A DNA stretch of 64,000 nucleotides from Alphaproteobacteria bacterium (GTDB taxonomy: Bacteria; Pseudomonadota; Alphaproteobacteria; DSM-16000; Inquilinaceae). Below, one piece after another: positions 8,391 through 16,682 of this stretch. The notes under the pieces are model-generated. The model saw only the letters and a program-made list of their open reading frames with translations. It did not search any database and had not been told where the DNA came from. Location of the stretch: the NCBI GenBank assembly GCA_009909005.1, contig JAAAOG010000064.1:30534-94533 (forward strand). The letters run 5' to 3'. The first letter of the stretch is position 1. Every line of letters begins with the position of its first letter. Position numbers and translations under genes: made by a program.

Positions 8391-9449
8391 CTATGAAAGC
8401 TCGTCCCAATAGGCAGAAAGATGCCGCTGAAGTATCTGGTTATACTCATCCGTCTCACGGAGCGCTCGCAGACCCTGATTGAAGTGATACAGGATGACGG
8501 TTGCGCGGGGATGAGTTTTCGGAACCAGTGCATAGAGTCCCTGGATCGACAAAGCCCGCGGGTGCGCCGTGATGCGGTCGGACAGCCCCATTCTATGGAC
8601 TTCCAGTCGCCCCGTGAATTCGTTGATGGTCACGCCGTCGACCTCGCCATCCGCCAGCAGTTCGAAGCATTCGCGAACAGACCGCGGCTGGACCAACGTA
8701 ATCTTGTCATGAACCAGCCAGCGACGACCGTTCTGGTCGAGATCGAAGGTATAGTAACCCGCCGGACGGCACAGCGTACGGCCTTCCATGTCTTCATCGC
8801 GATCGAAGGGGATGGGGTTATCCTCGGAGATGAAGAGCATAACCAGCATCTCGAAGACCTGATCTGAAAACAGAAATGTCTCACACCGAAAACGGCCATC
8901 CTCGGACAGGACAGAGGCGTCGCCGCAGTCAGGCTTCAGCCATGGAAAGCCCATATCGAAAGACCGGTTCATCAGCAAAGGGTCAAGATGGGACGACCAG
9001 TCGTTGATCCATGTGACGCTGTGGGTCGGAGCCATGGGATTGGCATTGAAGGCGGCGTGAACAATCTCTGTGATCAACCCACCGCCCGAGAGAGTTTCGT
9101 CGGTGAACGGCGCGTAATCACTGGCCGTCAGAGATTCAATCTCGCCGGTTGCTTCCGGCGGGATGGGCACGAATTCCATGCTCGGAGTCAAACAGGGAAT
9201 CGTGATCTCTGTTCCCGCCTGGATATTTGACGGGCCGCTTGGCAAGGCCTCCTGGTTTTGATAATAAATGATGGACCATTGATCAGGATTGGCGTAGGCG
9301 CGCCGTGCAAGGTCAGTCAGGGTTTCATTCGGTTGGACGGTATAGGGCTCGTCGCAAGCTGGCACTTGTGACCATGCGTCGTCGCCCGAGACCAAAATGG
9401 CGAAAGCAACCACGCTCGCGAGCAGTAGAGTTCCATGTTTCCTGCACAT
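8391..9449 (-). CDS. LysM domain fused to a solute-binding (SBP_bac_3) domain, secreted
   Basis: 352 residues from ATG 9449, chosen because AAGGG lies 7 bases upstream and a normal signal peptide (about residues 1-27, ending near DAWSQ) starts there; an in-frame ATG at 9512 gives a 21-residue non-signal extension. A LysM module (YTVQPNETLTDLARRAY to AGTEITIPC, roughly 34-80) should bind peptidoglycan. It is followed by an amino-acid-binding-protein-like domain opening with LTASDYAPFTDETLSGGG, the usual start of family 3 solute-binding proteins. No permease or ATPase gene is adjacent, so it is more likely a wall-anchored sensor or scaffold than an importer part. That role is inferred. Confidence 0.72.
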   Translation of the reverse strand: MCRKHGTLLLASVVAFAILVSGDDAWSQVPACDEPYTVQPNETLTDLARRAYANPDQWSIIYYQNQEALPSGPSNIQAGTEITIPCLTPSMEFVPIPPEATGEIESLTASDYAPFTDETLSGGGLITEIVHAAFNANPMAPTHSVTWINDWSSHLDPLLMNRSFDMGFPWLKPDCGDASVLSEDGRFRCETFLFSDQVFEMLVMLFISEDNPIPFDRDEDMEGRTLCRPAGYYTFDLDQNGRRWLVHDKITLVQPRSVRECFELLADGEVDGVTINEFTGRLEVHRMGLSDRITAHPRALSIQGLYALVPKTHPRATVILYHFNQGLRALRETDEYNQILQRHLSAYWDELS

Positions 9450-9708
9450 CTTTGCGCCCTTCATTTCCGCAGTCTCGACCAAAACGTCAACACGCGTCTG
9501 TTTGACATCCAACTTTACATCCTACACGTTAACATCGTTCCGCCTTGGCCTGCAACTGAATTCATTAGCAGAACTGGTAGCGAGCTATCCGCGATCGCCT
9601 ATTCCCGCCGGGTGCAGCGACGAATGTCTGAAATGGAGGTTTCGGATCTAAGCGAATAGCCCGGCTTGATGGCTTTGGTCAAGATTGTCCGGCCGTGATG
9701 AAGGGGTA

Positions 9709-12700
9709 TCACTCTTGTTGTGGGCTGGCCCGGAGCCTCTCAATCTGCTCTCTCACCCAGTCGAGCTCTTCCTGCGCTTGCGGGCTGGCATCAGGATGTT
9801 CGGCAAGGATCAAGGCGATGTCCTCGGCGGCCTCGAACCGACGAATGGCGTCGGCCCGCCGGCCGTCGGCCCGTTCCGCCATCGCCATGTTCACGAGGTT
9901 GAAGAACAAGTCGCGGTTCAGTTCGGGAGATCTGCCATAGTCATCGATGAGGCCCCGCGTGATCGCCAGGCTGTCACCATAAGCGTCTAGGGCCTGCTCC
10001 GCGTCTCCCCGGCGCAGGAGAACGTCCCCGACCATTTCATGGGAAAGCGACAGGTTTCGTTTCCACAGCACATTCGCGGGATTTATGTCGGCCAGTTCCC
10101 TGTTGGTTGCCAGGGCGCGGCGGTACGCCTCAAGAGCGCCGCTCAGGTCGTTGTGCTGTCGTCGAATGTCCCCCACGCTGACCAAACCGGTGGCATAGTG
10201 AAGGAGCCATTGCGGATTGTCGGGATCCTCCACGGTGAGGCGCGCCATGAGGGCCACGCTGCGGCCGAAGTGCCTGAGCGCCCCGGATAGATCGCCCTCT
10301 TGCTTCAAGAGCCCGCCAAAACGGAGATGCGCAACGGCGAGGTCGTGCTGCCACTGGGCGTTCTCTGGCTCGTCTGCGGCCAGACGGTCTCGGATCTCCA
10401 GGCTCAGCCGATAGGTTTCAAGAGCCTCCGCGGTGTCTCCACGCATGCCGAGAACCTGAGCGACTCTCTCGTGCGCTAGCGAGAGATCGCGCAACCAGTC
10501 GGCGTTCCCGGGATCAAGCTCAACCAATCTCTGGTTGGATATCACGACTTCTCGATACTCTTCATGGGCGTCCTCGAGACTGCCTTGACGCAGATGACCG
10601 GCAGCAACGGCGCTCTGGCTGATGTAATAGTTCCGCTGCAACTCAAGATCGTCCGGATTGGCTGCGGCAAGCGCTTCGGCGATGGTCCGGCTCGCCCGAT
10701 AGTTCTGCAAAGCACTTTCGTGATCATTCAATTCGCGCAAGACGTCGCCGAGTTTTCTGTAAGAGACTGATAGCTTTCTCTGGACTTCAGTCTCTTCGAG
10801 ACCACCCTGGGCCAGCGATTCCCGGATTTCAATGCTGGTGCGATAACGGTGAATGGCTTCTTCAAAGTCCCCCTCGGCGCGCCGGACGTCTCCGATCTTG
10901 TTATGAGCAAGGGCCAACTGACGCAGCCACTCCCGGTTCTCGGGCGCCGTCGCCACCAGCCGCTGCATGATCTCAAGGCTGGCTTCATACTCGCCAAGTG
11001 CACCGACCAGGTCATTCTCAGTCCGGCGGGTATCGCCGCGCTCGATATAGGCGTCCGCAAGATCCTTCTGCCAGTCGAGTTCGTCGGGATGAGAGGCAAC
11101 GAGTTCTTCGAGGGTCTCCACGGCGCGGCCGACCCGCTGCCGCTGACCCTCGGGGTCGCCGACGCTTTCCAGCGTGCGGTGGAACTCGAGATGCATCATG
11201 GCCTGTTTATGGCGCATTTGAGGGCTGTCAGCGCCCGCTTCGAACAGGCTGGCAAAAACATTCTCGGCGCGGTCGAGAATGTTGTTGATTGTCTGCAGCT
11301 GAACACCCTTGACGTCGCGCAATCCATTGGCGAGATCGACCACCAGGGCATCGGCTGCATCGGCAGCGATCCCAATATTTCTGTTTGCTTCGCGTTCCGC
11401 TTCGCGTGCAAGCAACCCCAGGAAAGCAGCCCCAAAAAAGAGGGCGGCAAAGAGTAAGGCCGTTCCTGTTATGAACCGTTCCCGCCGACGTTGCGATCGA
11501 CGGGCAAGATCGACTGAAGCCGTGATGAAAGCCCGGGTCGGCTCCGGTAGCTCCCCGGGAAAACGGGCTGCAATGTTCTCTGCCTCCGCTAAAAGAACTT
11601 TGCCGTCGATTAGACAATCAGCGGGACGGCCGTATTCGTCCCAGCGGGCGCGAGCACGCTCGACGTCCTCGCGGATTCGAAAAAAGTCGGCATGGTCTTC
11701 CACAATCTTGCGCGCCCGCTGCCAGCTCTCAAGCACACGCTCGTGAGCGACGCGGATACTAGGGGCCGCCTCCTCCCTGCTTGTCGACACGAGGATCCGG
11801 GCGTCGACCAAAGCCTGGACAAGGCGATTGCTCGGCTCGTCCGCAACCGCCTCGGTCCACGGAACAGAACGCGCAGTCATGCGGACCGGGCCGGCCCCGT
11901 CGGCGGACCCTGCGGGCGTCACAAGCTGGCGCAGCAGACGCGGCAGGGCTGCCTTTTCCGCGTCGCCCAGGGGTGGTGCCAGGGCGCTTTCCGCCTCCTC
12001 GTCGATGGCGCCGTCCAGGCCGCCCATCTCATCGTAGGCGGCATGGGTCAGCCGAACTTCGTCGCCCTCCTTTGTCCGCTTTTCAAAGAGCCGGCTCAGC
12101 GTGAATTGCAGCAACGGCAGCATATCCGTGCGCTCGACGTCTTCCAGGATGCGATCCTCAAGCCGGCGGCCGGTCTCATCCGTCTCGAACACCAGGTGAG
12201 CGGCAGCGGCCGGCGCTCGGACGATTTCGGCCATTTCAGCCGGACCCGGTGGCCGGACATCGAGGCTTGCGCCCCCGGTTTTCAATTCCTGCAGCCCGGC
12301 CACGGAGACGTATGCTTCGTAGAAATCTGCGCGCACCGTGGCAATCACCCAAACCCGTCCGCTTGCCGCGAAGGCACGCAGCAGTTGGGCAAAGGCCTCT
12401 CGCGTTTCCGCCGTCACATCCGTCGCGAACAATTCATCAAGCTGATCAACCAGAAGAATAAGCCGGGCGTTCATCGGACGATCATAGCCGCCGGCGTGTC
12501 GCTCTGCGTCCGCCACCCGATCAAGGGCCCCGAGCACCGGCCTGATTGCCATGGAGTCGCCAAGCGCCAGCAGTCTTGCCAGAGCCGCCACGGACGAATA
12601 GTCGCTGTCGGCCAATTCTGGCAGGGCCGACGGCCGATCCTGCTCCTCCCACTCCAGCTCCTCACTACTCTTGAGAAGCTGGGCTGCCAAGGCTGCAAAG

Positions 12701-13572
12701 GGGCCATCAGCGTGCTCGCCCGGCCGCATGCTTGCTACCCGCCAGATATCCACCGCCTGCACCGCACCCGGCGCTGTCAGCCGCGGCACGAGGCCCGCGC
12801 GCGCCAGGGATGACTTCCCGGAGCCGCTCGGGCCGAGGAGCAGCAGAAATGGGGTATCGCGTTCCGCCGCATCCTTCAATAGCTCAACCGCCTGCCGCGT
12901 TTCGCGACTGCGACCGAAAAAGACCGGCGCGTGCCTTGCCCCGAATGCCGCCAGCCCTCGAAACGGCGTGTCCATCAGCTCGATCGGCCAGGTGGGCAAA
13001 CGGCCCTTGATCAGATGGCTTTCGATCCAGGACTGCAACAGCGCTTCGGCTTGTTCCTCCAGGTCTTCCGTTGAACCAAAAGTGTGGAACGCGGCCTTGA
13101 AATGACCCTCCGAGGTCTCGAACCAGCGCGCGAAGAAGCTCTTCACGCGCTCCCATTCGCGTTTAACGTCCTCGGACGCCGGGTCATCGAGCTGAACACG
13201 CGGAGGGTCTGGATAGCGGAAGACATAGACATCCGGAAATTCTTTGGCCTTGCTCGCCTCGATTGCCGAGAGGACCTCATAGGCCGTGCCGCTCGGGTAC
13301 CGCTCGCCGTTCGGCATGCGGGGAAACTCGTCCGGCAGCGGTGTCCCGAGGCGGTGGCGCAGAACCGCAATCACGATGTCGCACTGGCAGGCCTCGGGAA
13401 TCTGTGGCTGGAATGACCGGTCGGCCGTGTAGAAGCTTTTTTCCCAGCGAAGCGCCTGCAGTCGGGAATCGTCATCAAGCTCGCCGTTCAGACGCTCGAT
13501 AACCCGCTCTATGCGCTTTCGCTCAGTTTGCGCATCACCGGGAGATGAAATAAAAATCCGAACTTCTCTCAT
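9709..13572 (-). CDS. DUF4062-nSTAND1 NTPase-TM-TPR protein
   Basis: A 1287-residue multi-domain STAND ATPase. Residues 1-190 are a DUF4062 domain (RIFISSPGD at 5-13). Residues 200-620 are an nSTAND1-type P-loop module, with FRGLAAFGARHAPVFFGR leading to Walker A GPSGSGKSS (247-255), Walker B LILLVDQLDE (371-380), an ATVRADFY sensor segment (411-418), and a winged-helix-like part with HERVLESWQR. One membrane helix follows (about 702-722), then roughly ten TPR-like repeats of about 50 residues (780-1270) of the D..W...LA.AH...GDV....GD...AL..Y type. STAND proteins of this build serve as ligand-triggered switches in signalling or antiphage defence. Here the TPR end would be the sensor and DUF4062 the effector; this is inferred. 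It has no obvious operon partner; an Rpn-type nuclease gene is divergent next to it. Confidence 0.85.
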   Translation of the reverse strand: MREVRIFISSPGDAQTERKRIERVIERLNGELDDDSRLQALRWEKSFYTADRSFQPQIPEACQCDIVIAVLRHRLGTPLPDEFPRMPNGERYPSGTAYEVLSAIEASKAKEFPDVYVFRYPDPPRVQLDDPASEDVKREWERVKSFFARWFETSEGHFKAAFHTFGSTEDLEEQAEALLQSWIESHLIKGRLPTWPIELMDTPFRGLAAFGARHAPVFFGRSRETRQAVELLKDAAERDTPFLLLLGPSGSGKSSLARAGLVPRLTAPGAVQAVDIWRVASMRPGEHADGPFAALAAQLLKSSEELEWEEQDRPSALPELADSDYSSVAALARLLALGDSMAIRPVLGALDRVADAERHAGGYDRPMNARLILLVDQLDELFATDVTAETREAFAQLLRAFAASGRVWVIATVRADFYEAYVSVAGLQELKTGGASLDVRPPGPAEMAEIVRAPAAAAHLVFETDETGRRLEDRILEDVERTDMLPLLQFTLSRLFEKRTKEGDEVRLTHAAYDEMGGLDGAIDEEAESALAPPLGDAEKAALPRLLRQLVTPAGSADGAGPVRMTARSVPWTEAVADEPSNRLVQALVDARILVSTSREEAAPSIRVAHERVLESWQRARKIVEDHADFFRIREDVERARARWDEYGRPADCLIDGKVLLAEAENIAARFPGELPEPTRAFITASVDLARRSQRRRERFITGTALLFAALFFGAAFLGLLAREAEREANRNIGIAADAADALVVDLANGLRDVKGVQLQTINNILDRAENVFASLFEAGADSPQMRHKQAMMHLEFHRTLESVGDPEGQRQRVGRAVETLEELVASHPDELDWQKDLADAYIERGDTRRTENDLVGALGEYEASLEIMQRLVATAPENREWLRQLALAHNKIGDVRRAEGDFEEAIHRYRTSIEIRESLAQGGLEETEVQRKLSVSYRKLGDVLRELNDHESALQNYRASRTIAEALAAANPDDLELQRNYYISQSAVAAGHLRQGSLEDAHEEYREVVISNQRLVELDPGNADWLRDLSLAHERVAQVLGMRGDTAEALETYRLSLEIRDRLAADEPENAQWQHDLAVAHLRFGGLLKQEGDLSGALRHFGRSVALMARLTVEDPDNPQWLLHYATGLVSVGDIRRQHNDLSGALEAYRRALATNRELADINPANVLWKRNLSLSHEMVGDVLLRRGDAEQALDAYGDSLAITRGLIDDYGRSPELNRDLFFNLVNMAMAERADGRRADAIRRFEAAEDIALILAEHPDASPQAQEELDWVREQIERLRASPQQE

Positions 13573-13915
13573 ATTAATGTTCTCCGGCCCAATGCAACGC
13601 CTACCTGTCCTTCCAACTCCTCTTTAACATGCCTGCTCCGCCAAGCCAATCCGAGACTGGACCGCAAGAGCTTCGCCGCTTGAGCGTAGACCTGGAGGTT
13701 GGCAGCACGTTCTGGGCGCAATCCGCTCCCTTCCCGGTCGCTGCCGTCGGCCCGACGTCATGAGGCTGTGAGCCAGGCCGGCACAGCGGCCGCTCCGCTG
13801 ACCATCCAGAACCGAGCCGGCCCGCCGATTTTCTCGCGAGAAGCGTCGCATGGGCTGGGCAGCACGGCATCATCGGAGTACAATAGTGTGCCGTCGCGAT
13901 ACCGCCTTCCCAAGC
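13573..13915. other. Divergent intergenic region with a 12-base palindrome
   Basis: 343 bases between the STAND gene (minus) and the Rpn gene (plus). No convincing ORF is present; a 75-codon minus-strand frame at 13624-13851 looks like background. The perfect palindrome TTCTCGCGAGAA (13831-13842) stands out as a possible dyad operator about 75 bases before the Rpn start. A short AT-rich patch (ACAATAGTGTG near 13880) could supply a -10 for the plus strand. Confidence 0.4.
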
Positions 13916-14938
13916 ATGGCCGAAATTGTCACCCCGCACGACAAGCTGTTCCGGGCGCTGCTCGACGATCCCGGGCGCGCCGAAAGCCTCATCCGGGATT
14001 ATCTGCCGGCGCCCTGGCGCGCCGTCCTTGGCACGGCCAGGCCGAAAACTGTCGATGCCACATTCGTCGATGCGCAACTGAAGGGCACGCAAAGCGACCG
14101 GCTTTTTCAAGTCGAACTGACAGACGGCCGGCCTGCCCTGGTCTATGTGCTGCTTGAGCACAAGAGCACGCCGGATCCCGGGACTCCCTATCAAATTATG
14201 ACCTATATGCTGCGCATCTGGGAGCGCTATGCACAAGGCCAGCCCAAGAGGCTGCGGGCTGTCCCGCCGATCTTTCCCATGGTATTCTACCATGGCGGGC
14301 CGGACTGGACGGTCCCGACCGCGATCCTCGACTGCATCGACGGGGAGGAGGCCGTCAAGGATCTCGTGCATGATTTCCGCTACACGCTGCATGATCTGAA
14401 GCCGATCGATTACGATCGTCTGTCCGAGAATCCCAGCCTGCGTGCGGGACTGGCGGCGCTGAAATATTCCTCGGAGCGCCGGCTGAAAGCGGAAACGCTC
14501 GCCCGGATCCTTCTCGATGTCCCGGGCGGTGAACCCATCGAACGGCAGGTTCTCGAATATGCAATGCGGGTCTACAATATCACCAGGGAAAGTCTGCAGA
14601 CCGCCATCTCTCTGGCGGAAACCAGGAGGAGCGAGGGTGTCGTGACCACGATCGCAGAGGAATTGCTGAAGGAAGGGGAAGAACGCGGGATTGCCATCGG
14701 CGAGAAACGCGGCATCGCGCTGGGCGAGGCACGGGGCGAGGCACGGGGCGAGGCCCGCGGCGAGGCGCGCGGTTTCGCGAAGGCCGTGGCGCGCACGCTC
14801 GAACGGCGCTTCGGCCCCTTGAGCGGATCCCAGCTTGCCCGCATTCAGGCCCTGTCGGCGTCGGAGCTGGAGGCGCTGATCGACCGGGCAGTCACGGCGC
14901 CGACGCTGGACGCCGTGTTCGAGGAGAGCGCGCATTGA
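13916..14938 (+). CDS. Rpn family recombination-promoting nuclease (PD-(D/E)XK, YhgA-like)
   Basis: 340 residues. The opening HDKLFRALLDDPGRAESLI and the core VELTDGRPALVYVLLEHKS are diagnostic of the Rpn/transposase_31 group, with the LLEHKS Glu and Lys as the ExK part of the nuclease site. E. coli RpnA relatives are Mg-dependent DNA endonucleases; their role is debated (recombination, phage defence). Residues near 240-270 contain GEKRGIALGEARGEARGEARGEARG, a charged low-complexity hinge coded by a 12-base tandem repeat, before a helical C-terminus. ATG 13916 is preferred over 13850, since the family starts right before TPHDKLF. A second, diverged member lies at 43.0 kb. Confidence 0.85.
   Translation: MAEIVTPHDKLFRALLDDPGRAESLIRDYLPAPWRAVLGTARPKTVDATFVDAQLKGTQSDRLFQVELTDGRPALVYVLLEHKSTPDPGTPYQIMTYMLRIWERYAQGQPKRLRAVPPIFPMVFYHGGPDWTVPTAILDCIDGEEAVKDLVHDFRYTLHDLKPIDYDRLSENPSLRAGLAALKYSSERRLKAETLARILLDVPGGEPIERQVLEYAMRVYNITRESLQTAISLAETRRSEGVVTTIAEELLKEGEERGIAIGEKRGIALGEARGEARGEARGEARGFAKAVARTLERRFGPLSGSQLARIQALSASELEALIDRAVTAPTLDAVFEESAH
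14723..14770 (+). repeat. Four 12-base tandem repeats coding GEAR
   Basis: Near-identical copies of GGCGAGGCACGG inside the Rpn gene, in frame, so copy-number change would lengthen or shorten the hinge by four residues without a frameshift. Confidence 0.85.
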
Positions 14939-14977
14939 CCGGACAGGCGGCCCCGCATCGAATGATATGATGGAATC

Positions 14978-15006
14978 TTGACTCCCCGCCGACCGGCGCC
15001 CATAGT
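14978..15006 (+). promoter_or_regulatory. Candidate promoter of a small RNA
   Basis: TTGACT (14978-14983), a 17-base spacer and CATAGT (15001-15006), 40 bases after the Rpn stop. The next plausible end is the terminator at 15085-15112, and no ORF with a ribosome-binding site lies between. Confidence 0.4.
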
Positions 15007-15012
15007 CTTATA

Positions 15013-15112
15013 GTCCGTAAGGACATGAACGCGCCCCTAGTGCCGTAGGAGCGTATGGGCGAAAGAGCCCGGCGAGTGGACACAGCCCCGTGCCGTTGCG
15101 GCGCGGGGCTTT
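15013..15112 (+). ncRNA. Candidate structured small RNA, about 100 nt
   Basis: Four successive hairpins can be read directly. They are GTCC-GTAA-GGAC with a GNRA loop (15013-15024), CCTA-N6-TAGG (15036-15049), GGGC-GAAAGA-GCCC (15057-15070), and a terminator stem at 15085-15109 followed by TTT. A promoter-like pair sits at 14978-15006. I do not recognise a known family: it lacks a T-loop and CCA end (not tRNA) and the SRP-RNA consensus. It could be an independent small RNA or the structured 3' end of the Rpn transcript. Confidence 0.45.
15085..15112 (+). terminator. Intrinsic terminator
   Basis: Stem GCCCCGTGCC (15085-15094), loop GTTGC, stem GGCGCGGGGC (15100-15109), one G-U pair, then TTT. 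It lies between the Rpn gene and the convergent acuI-like gene. Confidence 0.65.
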
Positions 15113-15139
15113 CGCATTCCCGCTCCCGCGACTCCCGGC

Positions 15140-16132
15140 TCAGGCATTGACGTCGACGACGATGCGGCCCGAAACCCGGCCCTCCAGCATCACCCCGGCG
15201 AGGATCGGCAGATCCTCCAGCACCGCCTCGTCGAGCATCGCCTCCAGCGTCTCGGCCGGCAGCGTCTCGACAATGCGCTGCCAGGCCGCCGTCCGCCGTT
15301 CGTGCGGACACGAGTCGGAATGAATGCCGAGCAGGTTGACGCCGCGCACGATGAAGGGGAGGGTCGAGGTGGTGAGCCCCTTGTCGGCGCTCTGCCCGAT
15401 GGCCACGGCGGCACCGCCGGGCATCATTTCGGCCAGCGCCCGGGCAAGGCTGTTGCCGCCGGCGGTATCGATGCAGCCCGCCCAGCGGGGCGCTTCCAGG
15501 TCGTGTTCGGGGGCCCGCGCAAAGCGGGCGCGATCGATCGCCTCAACCGCACCCAGCAATTTGACATAGCGGTCGCTGGCCGGCTGGGCGATGGCTGCGA
15601 CCACCCGGTAGCCGAGCGCCGCCAGCAGGGCGACGGCCATTGAACCGACTCCGCCCGGCGTCCCGGTCACCAGGATTTCGCCGCGCTGGGGCGTTACCCC
15701 ATGCGCCTCAAGCGCCTCGATGGCGAGCATGGCGGTCAGCCCCGGCGTCCCGATGCCCATGGCTTGCCGCGGCGTCAGCCCATCCGGCATCGGCATCAGC
15801 CAGTCCGCCTCGACCCGTGCCAGCTGCGCCAGGCCGCCCCAGCGGTCGGCCCCGACCGACCAGCCGGTGAGCATGACCGGCGTGCCCGGCGGCCAGGCGG
15901 GGTCGCGACTGTCCTCGACCGTTCCGGCCAGGTCGCAGCCGGGGACGTGCGGGTAGCGCGGCACCCTTCGGCCCAGCCCGTTCATGACCTGGGCGTCCTG
16001 ATGGTTCAGCGTCGACCAGGCGACGGCGACGGTGACCTCGCCGGCCGGAAGCCGCGTCCGCTCCAGCTGTTGCACCCGGGTTCTTATCGTGCCGCCTACG
16101 CGGTCCACTACAAGGGCCTTGAAGGTCGTCAT
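15140..16132 (-). CDS. acuI: Acrylyl-CoA reductase-like MDR oxidoreductase (YhdH/AcuI family)
   Basis: Zinc-free medium-chain reductase, 330 residues. AcuI reduces acrylyl-CoA to propionyl-CoA with NADPH and also detoxifies acrylate. Family marks are NHQDAQVMNGLG near the start, PHVPGCDLAGTV, GTPGLTAMLAIEAL, and the cofactor loop VTGTPGGVGSMA followed by GYRVVAA. CIDTAGGNSLA and GVNLLGIHSDSCP are typical of the YhdH/YhfP group. ATG 16132 (MTTFKAL) has GGAG upstream, so it is preferred over the in-frame ATG at 16156. It stands alone, divergent from the response-regulator gene at 16278. The exact substrate is inferred from family. Confidence 0.8.
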   Translation of the reverse strand: MTTFKALVVDRVGGTIRTRVQQLERTRLPAGEVTVAVAWSTLNHQDAQVMNGLGRRVPRYPHVPGCDLAGTVEDSRDPAWPPGTPVMLTGWSVGADRWGGLAQLARVEADWLMPMPDGLTPRQAMGIGTPGLTAMLAIEALEAHGVTPQRGEILVTGTPGGVGSMAVALLAALGYRVVAAIAQPASDRYVKLLGAVEAIDRARFARAPEHDLEAPRWAGCIDTAGGNSLARALAEMMPGGAAVAIGQSADKGLTTSTLPFIVRGVNLLGIHSDSCPHERRTAAWQRIVETLPAETLEAMLDEAVLEDLPILAGVMLEGRVSGRIVVDVNA

Positions 16133-16277
16133 CGTCGCTCCGCCGCTGCCGCGCATCCGGATGCAAGCCCCCGGATGCGGAAAGGACCTGACAGAAGCGT
16201 GTCACGCGGTGTAGGCTTGGACAATAGAAGAACAGCAAAGACCGGACGGCTTCAGGCACCGGGAGGATTCACAAGTC

Positions 16278-16646
16278 ATGGCGCTTTCCGTGCTCGTGGC
16301 GGATGACGAGCCGAACATCGTCCTGTCCCTGCAATTCCTGATGAACCAGGCCGGTTTCGACGTGCGCGTCGCCCGCGACGGCGAGGAAGCCATCGCGATG
16401 ATCGAAGAGCGCGTCCCCGACCTCGTCCTCCTCGACGTGATGATGCCGAAAAAGGACGGCTACGAAGTCTGCCAGACGATCCGCAACAATGCCGCCTGGA
16501 AGGACATGCGCATCATCATGCTGACCGCCAAAGGGCGCGAGGTCGAACGGGAAAAGGGCATGGCGATGGGGGCGGACGAGTACATCACGAAACCCTTTTC
16601 CACCCGCTATGTCGTCGAGCGCGTCAAGCAGCTGCTCGGGGCGTGA
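16278..16646 (+). CDS. Single-domain response regulator (CheY-like)
   Basis: 122-residue receiver domain with no output domain. The phospho-acceptor is Asp53 in LLDVMMPKKDG; other receiver residues are the acidic pair Asp9/Asp10, Thr83 and Lys105 in EYITKPFS. It leads a plus-strand cluster: 36 bases later comes the pseudokinase-exonuclease gene, then a small membrane protein and a CrbS-like histidine kinase, its probable phosphodonor. In gammaproteobacterial acetate switches the partner (CrbR) is a LuxR-type activator with a DNA-binding domain. Here the regulator must act by protein contact or through another protein. This difference is seen directly; the pairing is inferred. Confidence 0.85.
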   Translation: MALSVLVADDEPNIVLSLQFLMNQAGFDVRVARDGEEAIAMIEERVPDLVLLDVMMPKKDGYEVCQTIRNNAAWKDMRIIMLTAKGREVEREKGMAMGADEYITKPFSTRYVVERVKQLLGA

Positions 16647-16682
16647 GGTGAACCGCATGGCGCCGGACGCGGGAGGGCGCGC

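Noticed and set aside
13624..13851. 75-codon minus-strand frame between the STAND and Rpn genes
   Set aside because: Low-complexity Arg-rich translation with no start signals.
15013..15112. tRNA or SRP RNA at 15.0 kb
   Set aside because: Hairpins do not form a cloverleaf, there is no T-loop or CCA, and the SRP-RNA core sequence is absent.
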